A stretch of DNA of 64,000 nt, taken from contig NZ_BDCH01000043.1 of assembly GCF_001613405.1 (NCBI RefSeq), positions 1-64,000 of the forward strand. Direction: 5' to 3'. The number at the start of each line of letters is the position of its first letter. Within the stretch, counting starts at the first letter, position 1. Source of the stretch: Nocardia crassostreae (GTDB taxonomy: Bacteria > Actinomycetota > Actinomycetes > Mycobacteriales > Mycobacteriaceae). Made by a program: the position numbers and the translations under genes. Of the stretch, positions 1 through 8,906 are shown in pieces. Below the pieces are notes generated by a model. It was not told where the DNA came from. It was given only the letters and a program-made list of their open reading frames with translations, and searched no databases.

Positions 1-66
1 TCCCTCTGACTGCGCAACGTCCAATTCCCGCCAGTGCCACCCCTCCCAGCGCGCGAAGCTGAACTG

Positions 67-555
67 ATGACGACGCCCTACAAGGCCCTCCCCATCAGCC
101 CCGAGGCCCTGAAAGCCCTCCGCGTCACCGACGACGCCGGAAACCCAACCGTCGCCTTCACCGACCCTGAGGGCGGCGCCCCCCTCCGCTGCTGCCTCCG
201 CCGCAGCGCCCCAGGCGACCGCATAGCCCTCATCTCCTACGCCCCCCTCCGCCGCTGGGCCGCAGAATCCGGCGCCACCCCCGGCCCCTACGACGAACAG
301 GGCCCCGCCTTCATCCACGCCGAACCCTGCCAACCCCCCAACCACAACACCTACCCCCTGATCACCGCCCCCCGAGTCCTCCGCCGCTACTCCACCGAAG
401 GCCGAATCCTCGGCGGCCACCTCCTAACCGACACCGACCTCTCCACGGAAACAATCACCCAAGCCTTCACCGAAGCCTTCTCCGACCCAGAGGTAGCCCT
501 AGTCCACGTCCGCGCCGTCGAATACGGCTGCTTCTTCTACGAAGTCCGCCGATAA
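67..555 (+). CDS. DUF1203 domain protein
   Basis: A 162-residue cytoplasmic protein that reads as a DUF1203 family member: N-terminal FxALP-like segment (YKALPISPEAL), central CCLRR and IHAEPC segments, and a C-terminal VHVRAVEYGCFFYEV ending. The family is widespread in bacteria but has no assigned reaction. An upstream in-frame ATG at 34 exists, but the ATG at 67 (MTTPYKALP) begins where the family homology begins. No signal peptide or membrane segment is seen. It stands alone, followed by about 115 bp without a gene. Confidence 0.75.
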   Translation: MTTPYKALPISPEALKALRVTDDAGNPTVAFTDPEGGAPLRCCLRRSAPGDRIALISYAPLRRWAAESGATPGPYDEQGPAFIHAEPCQPPNHNTYPLITAPRVLRRYSTEGRILGGHLLTDTDLSTETITQAFTEAFSDPEVALVHVRAVEYGCFFYEVRR

Positions 556-670
556 CCACAGCCATCCAGCCAGGCCGGTAGGTGAGGGGCGATCGCGGAT
601 AGCGGCCAGGGCCACGAAAAACCACCCCCTACCCCCGCATACTGACTCAGAGAGCACCATCGCGAAACGG

Positions 671-1135
671 TTGACGGAACTGGGAATCCAACTACCCCCG
701 TCCCCCAAACCACCCCCGGGCCTGGTGACCCCGTTCGCCTGGGTACGCGTCTCCGGCCGCCGAGTCCTGGTCTCCGGCCACGGCGCCTTGAGCGACGACG
801 GCCGCCCCGCAGGACCGTTCGGGAAGATCCCGAGCATGGTCCCACCGGATCACGCCTACGAATCCGCCCGAGCAGCCGCCATAGCCATGCTCGGAAATCT
901 CCAAACCACCCTGGGCGACCTGGATCGAACCTCCGCCTGGCTCATGGTGCAAGGCATGATCAACGCCGACATAGGATTCGCCGGATCCACCACGGTGATC
1001 AACGGTTTCTCGGATCTGATCCTGGATGTGTTCGGACAGGAGATCGGGCGCCACGCCCGCACCGCGGTCGGCATGGCCACGCTGCCGCTGAACTATTGCG
1101 TGATCGTGGCCGCCGAGTTGGAGATCCGCGACTGA
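671..1135 (+). CDS. RidA/YjgF-family protein
   Basis: A 154-residue protein with the RidA-like trimeric fold pattern: an N-terminal strand region (VRVSGRRVLVSGHGAL), a central helix AAAIAMLGNLQTTLGDLDR, then WLMVQGMIN, and an ending RTAVGMATLPLNYCVIVAAELEI. RidA proteins hydrolyse reactive enamine/imine intermediates released by PLP enzymes. This is a divergent subgroup in which the usual substrate-binding Arg context (near RTAVG) is only partly recognisable, so the substrate is unknown. The start is TTG; no better ATG lies upstream. It is distinct from the second, more canonical RidA at 34819-35226. Confidence 0.75.
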   Translation: MTELGIQLPPSPKPPPGLVTPFAWVRVSGRRVLVSGHGALSDDGRPAGPFGKIPSMVPPDHAYESARAAAIAMLGNLQTTLGDLDRTSAWLMVQGMINADIGFAGSTTVINGFSDLILDVFGQEIGRHARTAVGMATLPLNYCVIVAAELEIRD

Positions 1136-1220
1136 GCGTGCCCCGACCCACCGAAACTGGTGGCTCGCCAGGCGGAAACCCGCCGCCGGATACTGAGATC
1201 ACCATTGGTGAGCTCTGGGG

Positions 1221-2225
1221 GTGTTTACGGTGGGAGATCTCTTGCTGTGGTTGATCTTCGGACTGCTGGCTGTCGCCGTCGCCGTCCGGATACAGCCGCT
1301 GGCGGCGCGTTCGGAACGCGAATTGTCCACGAGCGAAATGGCGTTCCTGCGAGCCGGTGCGCGCGGTGCGCTGGTCGCGGCGGTGACCGGGTTGGATATC
1401 GACGGTGCGGTCGGGCAGAACAGGCCGCGGACGAAGGTGAAGCGCATCGGAGCGGAACCGCCGCCGGATGCCGATGAGCTGGAACAGGCCATCTACCTCG
1501 ATGTGGGCACGCCCGCGCGGTTGCGGGCGCTGGTCAGGAAACGCCGCACCGGTGCGGAATTGCGGGCGATACGGGATCGGCTTCGCGCCGACGGGCTGAT
1601 TCCCCGGGCGTGGCAGCGGCAAATCGTCAAAGCGATTGCCGTCGTGCTGATTCCGGTCGCAGCGTTCGCCCGGCTGGTGACCGATAAGGTGAGCGGCTGG
1701 ACCGTTGCCGCGCTGGCGGTGGCGGTGCTGGCCGGGCTGTATCTGCTGTGGAAACCCAAACGCACAGTTGCCGGTTGGCGGCTGTTGAACGCCCTGCGAC
1801 GGGAGACGGAGCGGCTGCTCGAGGAGTGGCGGGCGGAGCCGGACTACTGGTGGGAGAAATCGCCTCAGGAGAATGTCGCGGCACAAGCCGGTCGCGATAC
1901 CGCGCCCGGTGGGGAGGTTCCGCTGCGGGAGGGCGATGAGCCCGAAGACGGTGCGCCCGAAGGGTTCTTCAATACCCCGCGATCGCGCTTCAAGCGGTTG
2001 ATGGGGATGGCGATGACGGGCAGTCTCGTCGTCAGCGATGGGGGTATGCCCTACGACTCTGCGGATTACGAGACGATGTGGGACGACGAGGGCGGATCGT
2101 CTTCAGGCGGTTGGAGTATGGGGGACTTCAGCGATATCGGCTGGGATCTAGGTGGCGACGGCGGTGGTGACGGCGGCGGCGGGGGCGGAGGCTGCGGCGG
2201 AGGAGGTTGTGGCGGCGGCGGTTAG
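1221..2225 (+). CDS. TIGR04222-type membrane protein with Gly/Cys-rich tail
   Basis: A 334-residue protein starting at GTG. Residues 4-22 form a first membrane segment (LLLWLIFGLLAVAVAV), followed by a soluble region of about 115 residues (EMAFLRAGARGALVAAV) and two close membrane helices at about 139-178. A charged loop follows. The last 24 residues are almost pure glycine with two cysteines (GGGGCGGGGCGGGG). This architecture matches the actinobacterial TIGR04222 family, membrane proteins with a conserved N-terminal region and a low-complexity Gly/Cys tail. Function is unknown. A strong hairpin 16 bp after the stop ends the transcript. Confidence 0.75.
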   Translation: MFTVGDLLLWLIFGLLAVAVAVRIQPLAARSERELSTSEMAFLRAGARGALVAAVTGLDIDGAVGQNRPRTKVKRIGAEPPPDADELEQAIYLDVGTPARLRALVRKRRTGAELRAIRDRLRADGLIPRAWQRQIVKAIAVVLIPVAAFARLVTDKVSGWTVAALAVAVLAGLYLLWKPKRTVAGWRLLNALRRETERLLEEWRAEPDYWWEKSPQENVAAQAGRDTAPGGEVPLREGDEPEDGAPEGFFNTPRSRFKRLMGMAMTGSLVVSDGGMPYDSADYETMWDDEGGSSSGGWSMGDFSDIGWDLGGDGGGDGGGGGGGCGGGGCGGGG

Positions 2226-2240
2226 TCGGGCCCCGGCCGG

Positions 2241-2276
2241 GTTGGAGCCCCGCACTCGATCGTGCGGGGCTCCAAC
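2241..2276. terminator. Bidirectional hairpin terminator
   Basis: Perfect 15-bp inverted repeat (arms 2241-2255 and 2262-2276, left arm GTTGGAGCCCCGCAC, loop TCGATC), followed on the plus strand by GTTTTCG. It lies between two convergent genes ending at 2225 and 2284 and can serve both. Confidence 0.85.
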
Positions 2277-2283
2277 GTTTTCG

Positions 2284-3069
2284 CTAGAGCATCGGGGAGG
2301 GAATCACGGAGACCAGGCCGCCGTCGATGATCAGATCCTGGCCATTGACGTAGGACGCCTCGTCCGAAGCGAGGAAGGCCACGGCATTCGCCACGTCTTC
2401 GGAGGTGCCGAAGCGAGCAGCGGCCACGCTGGCCATGACTTCGGGTTTCGCGTCCTCGGAGACATTGTCGTGGAACATCGGGGTGGCGATGTAGCCCGGG
2501 CTGACCGAGTTGACGCGGATTCGCCTGGGGGCCAGGTCCGCAGCGAGGGTATGGGCGAGGTTGTGCACCGCGGCCTTGGTCGCGGAGTAAACGGTGCCGT
2601 TGGTCAGACCGCGATGCAGGGTCCAGGACGCGTTGATGACGATCGACGAACCGTCCACCAGCAATGGAAGCGCCTGCTGGATGGTGAAATACACGCCCTT
2701 GAAGTTGATGCCGACAACGCGGTCGAACTCGTCCTCGGTGACGTCCCCGATGGCCTGGAACGAGCCGACCCCGGCATTGGCGAACAGCACATCGAGTCGG
2801 CCGTAGCGAGTGCGAACGGCCTCGATGAGGGCGTCCCGGTCGCCCCGATCGGCCACGTCACCGGCCACCGCGAGAATGCGGTCGCCCGCATCGGGGGCAG
2901 TCCCCGCGAGTTCCTTGACCGCAGCATCGAGTCGAGTCTTGTCGCGGCCGGTAATGACCACGTGCGCGCCCTCGGCCAGCAGCCGCTGCGCCGCGGCCAG
3001 GCCCATACCGCTGGTCCCGCCGGTAATGAGGGCGATCTTATCGGCGAAACGGGAGTTGCTCTGTGTCAT
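2284..3069 (-). CDS. SDR-family oxidoreductase
   Basis: A 261-residue classical short-chain dehydrogenase/reductase. The Rossmann nucleotide motif is TGGTSGMG (TGxxxGxG) near residue 15; then come the NAG motif (FANAGVG), the catalytic Ser in VINASWTLH and the catalytic YSATK (YxxxK) pair. PGYIATPM follows the active site as is usual. Arg in TGRDKTRL after strand 2 suggests NADP(H). The substrate cannot be read from sequence. The ATG at 3069 is preferred over an upstream GTG because it begins just before the nucleotide-binding strand. It lies downstream of, and in the same direction as, the XRE regulator at 3182-4036 (112-bp gap). Confidence 0.88.
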   Translation of the reverse strand: MTQSNSRFADKIALITGGTSGMGLAAAQRLLAEGAHVVITGRDKTRLDAAVKELAGTAPDAGDRILAVAGDVADRGDRDALIEAVRTRYGRLDVLFANAGVGSFQAIGDVTEDEFDRVVGINFKGVYFTIQQALPLLVDGSSIVINASWTLHRGLTNGTVYSATKAAVHNLAHTLAADLAPRRIRVNSVSPGYIATPMFHDNVSEDAKPEVMASVAAARFGTSEDVANAVAFLASDEASYVNGQDLIIDGGLVSVIPSPML

Positions 3070-3181
3070 GCCATTCAGCCTGCCGACCCTATCCGGTCGC
3101 AAACAGTGCGCAGCCAACCTGGGTCCGCCACCACCAGGTAGACCCGTCGGGGCGTGAGACCAGTGCCGGATCGCAGTGCTT

Positions 3182-4036
3182 TCAGGCCGAGGCGAGGGTG
3201 TTGCTGCGCGTCAGTTCGTCCAGGCGCTCGGCGGTGCCCGTGCCGGGACGGGGGTTGTAGAACTCCAGATGCCAGTCGGGCCGGTCGATCAAGGCCATGG
3301 TGGTCTTGTCGAAGACGAGGTCGCCGACCTCCGGGTGGCGGACGGCCTTCATCGATTGCGTGGGGGCGGCGACGTCGTGGCGGGCCCAGAGTTCATCGAA
3401 TTCCGTACTGGCACTGCTGAGTTGGCCGATTATGCGCTGGAAGCCCGGATCGGCGGGGGAGTAGGCGACGTCGGCGCGGTAGGCGGCGACGACGTCGGGC
3501 GCGATCGCCTCCCATTCGGTGTGCATATCGCGATAGCGGGCATTGGTGAAGAAGGTGGTCAGGCAGTTGTTGTCGGTGTCGCCGTAGCCGAAGACCAGCC
3601 GGGTCGCGTTGTTGAAGGTGATGAGGTTCCAGTAGCGGTCGCGCAGAATGGCCGGGCGCGGGTTCCACGTATCGATGAGCCGGGACAGTTCCGGACTCAC
3701 CGACGTGGAGTGAACGGGCCGCACGCGTGGAGGATTCAGCCCCGCGAGCACGAACAGGTGCGCACGTTCCGCCTCGTTGAGCTGCAATGCCCGGCCGACC
3801 GCCTCCAGGACTTCGGGGGAGGCGTTGATATCCCGCCCCTGCTCGAGCCACGTGTACCAAGACACCCCGACCCCGGCCAGCTGCGCCACCTCCTCCCGCC
3901 GCAAACCGGGCGTGCGCCGCTGCCCAACACTCACCAACCCAACCTCAGCAGGTGAAATCCGCCCTCGCCGAGCCCGCAGAAAATCCCGCAACTCGTCCCG
4001 CCGAGCCCGCCTCGCCGCCGAAGTCTCACCACCCAT
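3182..4036 (-). CDS. XRE-family regulator with MmyB-like ligand domain
   Basis: A 284-residue DNA-binding protein. Residues about 14-75 are a helix-turn-helix of the XRE type with the typical segment RRTPGLRREEVAQLAGVGVSWYTWLEQGRD. The remaining 200 residues match the PAS-like MmyB ligand-binding domain found in many actinobacterial regulators (WNPRPAILRDRYWNLITFNNATRLVFGYG). Such proteins commonly control an adjacent SDR or hydrolase gene, here the SDR immediately downstream; that link is inference from position. A similar regulator-SDR pairing occurs again at 44172-45852. Confidence 0.85.
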   Translation of the reverse strand: MGGETSAARRARRDELRDFLRARRGRISPAEVGLVSVGQRRTPGLRREEVAQLAGVGVSWYTWLEQGRDINASPEVLEAVGRALQLNEAERAHLFVLAGLNPPRVRPVHSTSVSPELSRLIDTWNPRPAILRDRYWNLITFNNATRLVFGYGDTDNNCLTTFFTNARYRDMHTEWEAIAPDVVAAYRADVAYSPADPGFQRIIGQLSSASTEFDELWARHDVAAPTQSMKAVRHPEVGDLVFDKTTMALIDRPDWHLEFYNPRPGTGTAERLDELTRSNTLASA

Positions 4037-4114
4037 CTCTCGACTCTATCCACCCCGCACTCCACCCCCGCCACCGCCAACCTCGCCCGCGCATCAGTCC
4101 GGCCCGCGAATGCG

Positions 4115-4144
4115 AATGGCCCCCACCGTTAGGTGGGGGCCATT
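4115..4144. terminator. Terminator of the type III PKS operon
   Basis: Perfect 13-bp stem (4115-4127 with 4132-4144; AATGGCCCCCACC / GGTGGGGGCCATT, loop GTTA) located 9 bp beyond the stop of the ABC exporter on the minus strand. It ends the operon running from 8906 to 4153. No long T-run follows on the minus strand. Confidence 0.75.
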
Positions 4145-4152
4145 CCTGGTTT

Positions 4153-6081
4153 CTACTCGGCGACCGGCTGCGCCAGCAGCTTGGCCTCGGCCACGCGGCC
4201 GAAGTCGAGTTTGACGATCTGGTCGGCGAGGTCGAAGTAGCGGTCGTCGTGCGTGATCACGATGACCGTTTTGCCGCGCTCCTTGAGTTTGGTCAGGATC
4301 TCGCGGTAGAACACGTCACGGAACTTGGGTTCCTGGTCGGCGGCCCACTCGTCGAACAGGTAGATGGCCCGGTCCTCGAGTAGCGCGGTCAACAGCGCCA
4401 GCCGCTTGCGCTGACCCTGCGACAGGTTGATGGTGGACAGTCGCCCGTCCTGCACCGTCACCTTGTGCGAGATCTGCAACTCCTCGAGGTAGTGCCGCAC
4501 CTCGTCGTCGATGCCGGGGCGATCGAAGCCGAGGTAGTCCTCGAACAGATGGAAATCGGTGAAGATGGCCGAGGAGTTCTGGCGGAACCACTCGATATTC
4601 TCGTGATCGATCGGCTCGCCGTTCAGCGTCAGCTGCCCGGTGCGCGGGAAGTACAGCCCCGTAATGAGCTTGGCCAGCGTGGATTTACCGCTGCCGTTGC
4701 CGCCGACGATGAAGGTGACCTGACCGGGTTCGAAGACCAGATCGATCGGGCCGAGATTGAATCCCGGCACATCCTCGCTCGGCGGCGGGGTCACCGGCAC
4801 CGGAATGTTCTTGGTGGCGAACGGATTCACGAACCGATGCCCATTGACATCGGGCCGCGCGCCCGGATGCCCGCCCGGACCGCCCGGCCGCGGCGGATGC
4901 CCCGCCGGACCCGCACCCGGACGTCCACCGGGAGCGCCCGGACCAGGACCGGGATGCCCACCGTGACCGGCGCCCGGTCCACCCGGGCCCGGACGCCCGC
5001 CCCGGCCCGCACCCGGACCCGGCTGCGATTCGGAGCCCGGCGGCGGCGGAATCAGCGAAGGCGCTTCTCCCACATAGGTGTAGCCCACACCCGCCAGCTC
5101 CAGCCGAGCCTCGCCCACAATGGGCCGCTCGGTGTAGGGCAGCTCGTCCTCATTGTGCAGCGTGGCCATGGACAGGCTCATGGAGCGAATCTTGGCCAGC
5201 GCCACATCACCGCGCAGCAGGTCCGGAATGCGGTGCATGAAGTTCTGCATGGGCATGGCCAGGAAGGTCGTCACCAGGATGTACCCGAACATGGTGTCGC
5301 GGTCCAGCTTGAACGCCTTGGCCAGCACGAACAGGATGAGCCCCATGGTGGCCAGCTGCAGCAGCTGCCCGAACCCCTGCGCCACCGAGAATTTCGACCC
5401 GGCGTCGACATTCTGGTCGCGCAGTTCCCCGGCGGTGCCGAGGAGGTGCTTGTCCATGAAGTCCTTGCGCCGCCCCCGATGCAGCTTGAGCTCCTTGATG
5501 CCCAGCGTCACATTGGTGAACGACCGCAACAGGGCGTCGTCGTTCTCGCGCGCAGCCTGGTAGATCTTGCGCACCTTCTTGAGAATCGCTTCGACGGAAG
5601 CGATTCCGAGCAGCGTGCCCGCCACGGTGACGGCGAAGACCTTGCCGTCCACCATGAACAGGTACACGAAGCACCCCACGATGGTGGCGACGTCGATGCA
5701 GATGCTCGGAATGGCGGTCACGGCCTGCGACAGCGACCGCACATCCTCGGTGAGCGTCGCCATCAGGCGATGCATGCCCAGCCGTTCCAGATGCTCCAGC
5801 GGAGTCGAGACGATGCCATTGCTGAGCTGGGCGCGCAGCTGATAGATCGCATCCTGGGCGAGCCGGATGAGCAGCACCTGCGACAGCACGCCACTGACCA
5901 GGATGACCGCCACGGTCGCGGCGAAGCTCTGGACGGTGACCGCCGGATGCGGTTCCGGTGACACCACTCCCCGAATAAGTGTCACCAGGTAGGTATTGGC
6001 CACGCCGCAGACCAGGCCCGCCGCGATGACGGCCGCGATCCGCATCCAGGAGATCGAGATGAGAAATCTGATGAGTTGCAT
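4153..6081 (-). CDS. SyrD/PvdE-like (cyclic peptide exporter type) ABC transporter
   Basis: A 642-residue half-transporter with a membrane domain at residues 1-300 and a nucleotide-binding domain from about 440. The Walker A is GGNGSGKST (460-468), the signature region is INLSQGQRKRLALL and the Walker B is AIYLFDEWAADQEP. The 'DEWAADQEP' form and the N-terminal layout are characteristic of the SyrD/PvdE cyclic-peptide exporter family, homodimers that export or translocate secondary metabolites or siderophore precursors. Residues about 343-430 are an extra Pro/Gly/His-rich linker between the two domains. It lies 31 bp downstream of the type III PKS gene in the same direction, so the likely cargo is the PKS product. 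That is inference. Confidence 0.85.
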   Translation of the reverse strand: MQLIRFLISISWMRIAAVIAAGLVCGVANTYLVTLIRGVVSPEPHPAVTVQSFAATVAVILVSGVLSQVLLIRLAQDAIYQLRAQLSNGIVSTPLEHLERLGMHRLMATLTEDVRSLSQAVTAIPSICIDVATIVGCFVYLFMVDGKVFAVTVAGTLLGIASVEAILKKVRKIYQAARENDDALLRSFTNVTLGIKELKLHRGRRKDFMDKHLLGTAGELRDQNVDAGSKFSVAQGFGQLLQLATMGLILFVLAKAFKLDRDTMFGYILVTTFLAMPMQNFMHRIPDLLRGDVALAKIRSMSLSMATLHNEDELPYTERPIVGEARLELAGVGYTYVGEAPSLIPPPPGSESQPGPGAGRGGRPGPGGPGAGHGGHPGPGPGAPGGRPGAGPAGHPPRPGGPGGHPGARPDVNGHRFVNPFATKNIPVPVTPPPSEDVPGFNLGPIDLVFEPGQVTFIVGGNGSGKSTLAKLITGLYFPRTGQLTLNGEPIDHENIEWFRQNSSAIFTDFHLFEDYLGFDRPGIDDEVRHYLEELQISHKVTVQDGRLSTINLSQGQRKRLALLTALLEDRAIYLFDEWAADQEPKFRDVFYREILTKLKERGKTVIVITHDDRYFDLADQIVKLDFGRVAEAKLLAQPVAE

Positions 6082-6112
6082 GATTGCTGCTCTCTGAGAC
6101 GGCGGTTCGTCG

Positions 6113-7336
6113 TTACCGGCGAACGATGTCGAAGATCATCCCTTCGAGGGTGACGCCCGGTGCGAAGGAGAACGCCACACCGGTCGAGATGGGCTTGGTG
6201 GTCTCCGCCCGCTGAATCATCTGCTCCAGCACGAAGATCAGCGAAACGCTGAGCATATTTCCGTGCTGAGCAAGGATATCCCAGCTCAGGTCGGCGGTGT
6301 CGGCGGAAATCCCGAGCGAGGCCGAGGACGACTCGATGATCTTGGGGCCACCCGGGTGGATCGCCCACAGCTCGATATCGGACTTCTGCAAACCATTGCG
6401 GTCCAAGACTTCCGAGACCACCGGATCTACACCGTCGAAGATGTACTGCTGCAGGTTCTCCGACAGCTCGCAGGTAATGCCATTGTCGTTGACGCCGAGC
6501 ACGATGCCGTCCTCCGCGCCGTCGAACAGGTAGCTGAAGGTATCGCGCAGCACCACCTTGCCGGGTGCGAGCGGCTGCTGCACCTGGGAAGCCCCGATGA
6601 CAACGGCTCCGCAACCGTCACCGAAAAGGCTGTGCGTAATGGTGTGGATGATGTCGGTGTCGAACGCGGCATTGACCGAGCTGACCTCGATGCACACCAC
6701 CATGGCCTTCTTGTCCGGGTTGGCGCGGACGTAATCCACCGCGGTGCGCACGCCGTTCATGGCGGCCGCGCAGCCCATGAAGTTGACCACCACCCGGCCG
6801 ACGGTCTTCGGCAGGCCGAGTTCCTTCACGATGGCGACATCCACGCCGGGCGCGATGAAGCCGGTGCTGGTGACGAAGACCAGCAGCCCGATTTCCTCGG
6901 CCGCGGTATCGGCAGCGGCCAGGGCGCGCCCGGCGACGTCGACCGCGAGCGGTGCGGCGTAGCGGTAGTACAGGTTCATCCGCTCCCGGATGGTGGCGGG
7001 CTTACCGCTGAACTCCAGGAACTCCGGCTCCAGCGGATCGACCGCCAGGCGGCGGGTGTCGATCCGGGTCTTCTTGAAGACGCGGCGGATGCGCTCCTGG
7101 TGGGCCGGATCCTCGAACCGCTCCGCCACCCGCTCGGCGGCATCGGCCTGCTCGAAGATCTGGTCCGGCGAGCCGGTGGCAATGCCCTCGATGACCGCGA
7201 CCGTGGTGGGCGGGGTCGGCGGCAGGCCCTGCTCGCCGAAGCCGTATTCGAGTTCATTGCCGGTGAATCGAGTTGCCGCGGTGGACAACCGAGTCGCGTT
7301 GGGCACAGCGCCCCCCTCGTCGATAGTGATAGACAC
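6113..7336 (-). CDS. Type III polyketide synthase (chalcone/stilbene synthase family)
   Basis: A 407-residue ketosynthase. The catalytic triad is visible: Cys189 in NFMGCAAAMNG, His327 in WAIHPGGPKI and Asn360 in LAQHGNMLS; the HSLFGDGCGAVV segment and the C-terminal GVAFSFAPGVTLEGM loop are also present. Type III PKSs extend a CoA- or ACP-bound acyl starter with malonyl-CoA and cyclise it to resorcinols, pyrones or phloroglucinols. An N-terminal extension of about 40 residues precedes the core. It sits between a cytochrome b5-desaturase (upstream, 85 bp) and an ABC exporter (downstream, 31 bp), which suggests a long-chain, possibly unsaturated starter. The product is unknown. Confidence 0.93.
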   Translation of the reverse strand: MSITIDEGGAVPNATRLSTAATRFTGNELEYGFGEQGLPPTPPTTVAVIEGIATGSPDQIFEQADAAERVAERFEDPAHQERIRRVFKKTRIDTRRLAVDPLEPEFLEFSGKPATIRERMNLYYRYAAPLAVDVAGRALAAADTAAEEIGLLVFVTSTGFIAPGVDVAIVKELGLPKTVGRVVVNFMGCAAAMNGVRTAVDYVRANPDKKAMVVCIEVSSVNAAFDTDIIHTITHSLFGDGCGAVVIGASQVQQPLAPGKVVLRDTFSYLFDGAEDGIVLGVNDNGITCELSENLQQYIFDGVDPVVSEVLDRNGLQKSDIELWAIHPGGPKIIESSSASLGISADTADLSWDILAQHGNMLSVSLIFVLEQMIQRAETTKPISTGVAFSFAPGVTLEGMIFDIVRR

Positions 7337-7421
7337 GAAATTCTCCCCTTCTTTCGATATAGCTATGGCCGGCTACGCAATAGGCGGAGGCGCGGCCGAT
7401 TCGACCGTGAGCGAAACAGGA

Positions 7422-8906
7422 TCAGACTGTTCCGATTCCGGTGAATCCTTGAACCGTGTAGACCGCGGAGGTTTTCAGCGCGCCGGGGGACAAGTGCTCC
7501 CGGACGAATCCCCAATTGCGTTCCTTCGCTTCATCGGAACGAGACAGGAGATATACGCGAACCTGCTTCGGGAAACGGTCGGTGAAGAAACTCTTCGCCG
7601 GGAGCCATTCGACACCGAATTTCGCGGCCTCTTCGCGAACCACGTCCTCGGTCGCGATATTGGCGAAACCGCTGCGCTGATACGGCAGTACATGGTGCAC
7701 CCGGTGCGAGCTCAGCCCGGCCGACAGGAAGCAGTCGACGTAGCGGTTGCCGACCACCTTCAGGTCGTAGGCCTGCTCGAGCTGGTTGATGGCCCAGTCC
7801 TCGGTATCGGACTCGATCTCCTCGGTGTCCATCTCGAAGTCGTGGCTGGCCACCACCAGGAAGGTGCTGACCCACAGGCTGATCACGAACTGCAGGACCC
7901 AGGCCCAGATATCGCCCATGATCAGGAAGACCAGGAACTCGCCGACCAGCAGGAAGCGCACGGCGAACGAGCCGATGAAGTGCGGCAGCGCCCCTCCCCA
8001 GGTGCCGTACATATCCTTGATGCCCACCTTGCGGGTGAGGCGGCAGACATCGAGCAGGCGCATGATCATGCCGGTCAGCGTGTGCCCGAGTTTGTGCAGG
8101 GTGTGGACCGGAATGCGGTAGAGCACCGGTACCCGCGTCATCATGGTGAAGACGTTCTTCTTGATGTCGACTTCACTCTGCGTGTGCGGGTGGTGCAGCA
8201 GCGCGTGCCCGTCCGCGGTCACGAACGACAGTGCGACGCAATTGAGGTCGAAGGCGTTCACCCAGATCTTGTTCCAGCCCTTCTGGGCCCGGTGAATCGC
8301 GTAGTGACCGAAGCCCGCCAGCGAGCTGCGCAGTACCACCATGGCGAAGACGAAGACCGGCAGCGGCATCCACGCCGGGACCGCCAGCCGCAGGCCCTGC
8401 ACCGCGAAGTAGGCGATGGCCATCAACACCACGACGATGTTGAACAGCTTGTCCATCTTCTTGATTCGCGCCGCCAGCTCCGGCTCCTTGAGCCGCTTCT
8501 TGACCGCGTGCAGCAGATCGTTCTTGTCGTCGAACCGGTACTTCGGGGTGTCGTGCCAGGAATCGAAGCCCTCCTTGAACAGGAAGTCCGGCGCGTTCGC
8601 TTTGGGGTGGATATCCTCCGGTAGGGCTTCGCGATTGAGCGCGAACCGCTCGATCAGCTTCGAGATTCCCTCCGGGTTCTTGTGGTACGAACCGATAATG
8701 GAGGTGATATCCCGGTTTTTCGTGCGGCCGATGAAGAACTCGCCGCCGGGATGCTTGGAGATCCAGTCACTCAGGTCGTAGGCTTTGCCGTTGTAGACCC
8801 ATACATTGGAAACCGGACGCGGACCGGGAGGGCCGTCGGGACGACGGAATTCGCTTTCCCCCGTGTCCTGCCCGCGCTCGTCCACGTCCTGGCGGTCGGT
8901 AGTCAT
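7422..8906 (-). CDS. Cytochrome b5-fused fatty acid desaturase
   Basis: A 494-residue membrane enzyme. Residues about 33-100 form a cytochrome b5-like haem domain with HPGG (His52). The desaturase domain follows with three His boxes: HYAIH (201-205), HALLHHPH (234-241) and SSHRVHH near residue 410, plus four or more hydrophobic segments. Front-end (b5-fused) desaturases usually have a QxxHH third box; here it is SSHRVHH, so regiospecificity or even reaction type (desaturase or hydroxylase) is uncertain. It is the first gene of the operon with the type III PKS and exporter, and may modify the fatty acyl starter or tailor the lipid product. Confidence 0.85.
   Translation of the reverse strand: MTTDRQDVDERGQDTGESEFRRPDGPPGPRPVSNVWVYNGKAYDLSDWISKHPGGEFFIGRTKNRDITSIIGSYHKNPEGISKLIERFALNREALPEDIHPKANAPDFLFKEGFDSWHDTPKYRFDDKNDLLHAVKKRLKEPELAARIKKMDKLFNIVVVLMAIAYFAVQGLRLAVPAWMPLPVFVFAMVVLRSSLAGFGHYAIHRAQKGWNKIWVNAFDLNCVALSFVTADGHALLHHPHTQSEVDIKKNVFTMMTRVPVLYRIPVHTLHKLGHTLTGMIMRLLDVCRLTRKVGIKDMYGTWGGALPHFIGSFAVRFLLVGEFLVFLIMGDIWAWVLQFVISLWVSTFLVVASHDFEMDTEEIESDTEDWAINQLEQAYDLKVVGNRYVDCFLSAGLSSHRVHHVLPYQRSGFANIATEDVVREEAAKFGVEWLPAKSFFTDRFPKQVRVYLLSRSDEAKERNWGFVREHLSPGALKTSAVYTVQGFTGIGTV

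Noticed and set aside
2152..3141. 329-codon plus-strand frame over the SDR gene
   Set aside because: Antisense shadow; crosses a strong terminator and lacks domain similarity.
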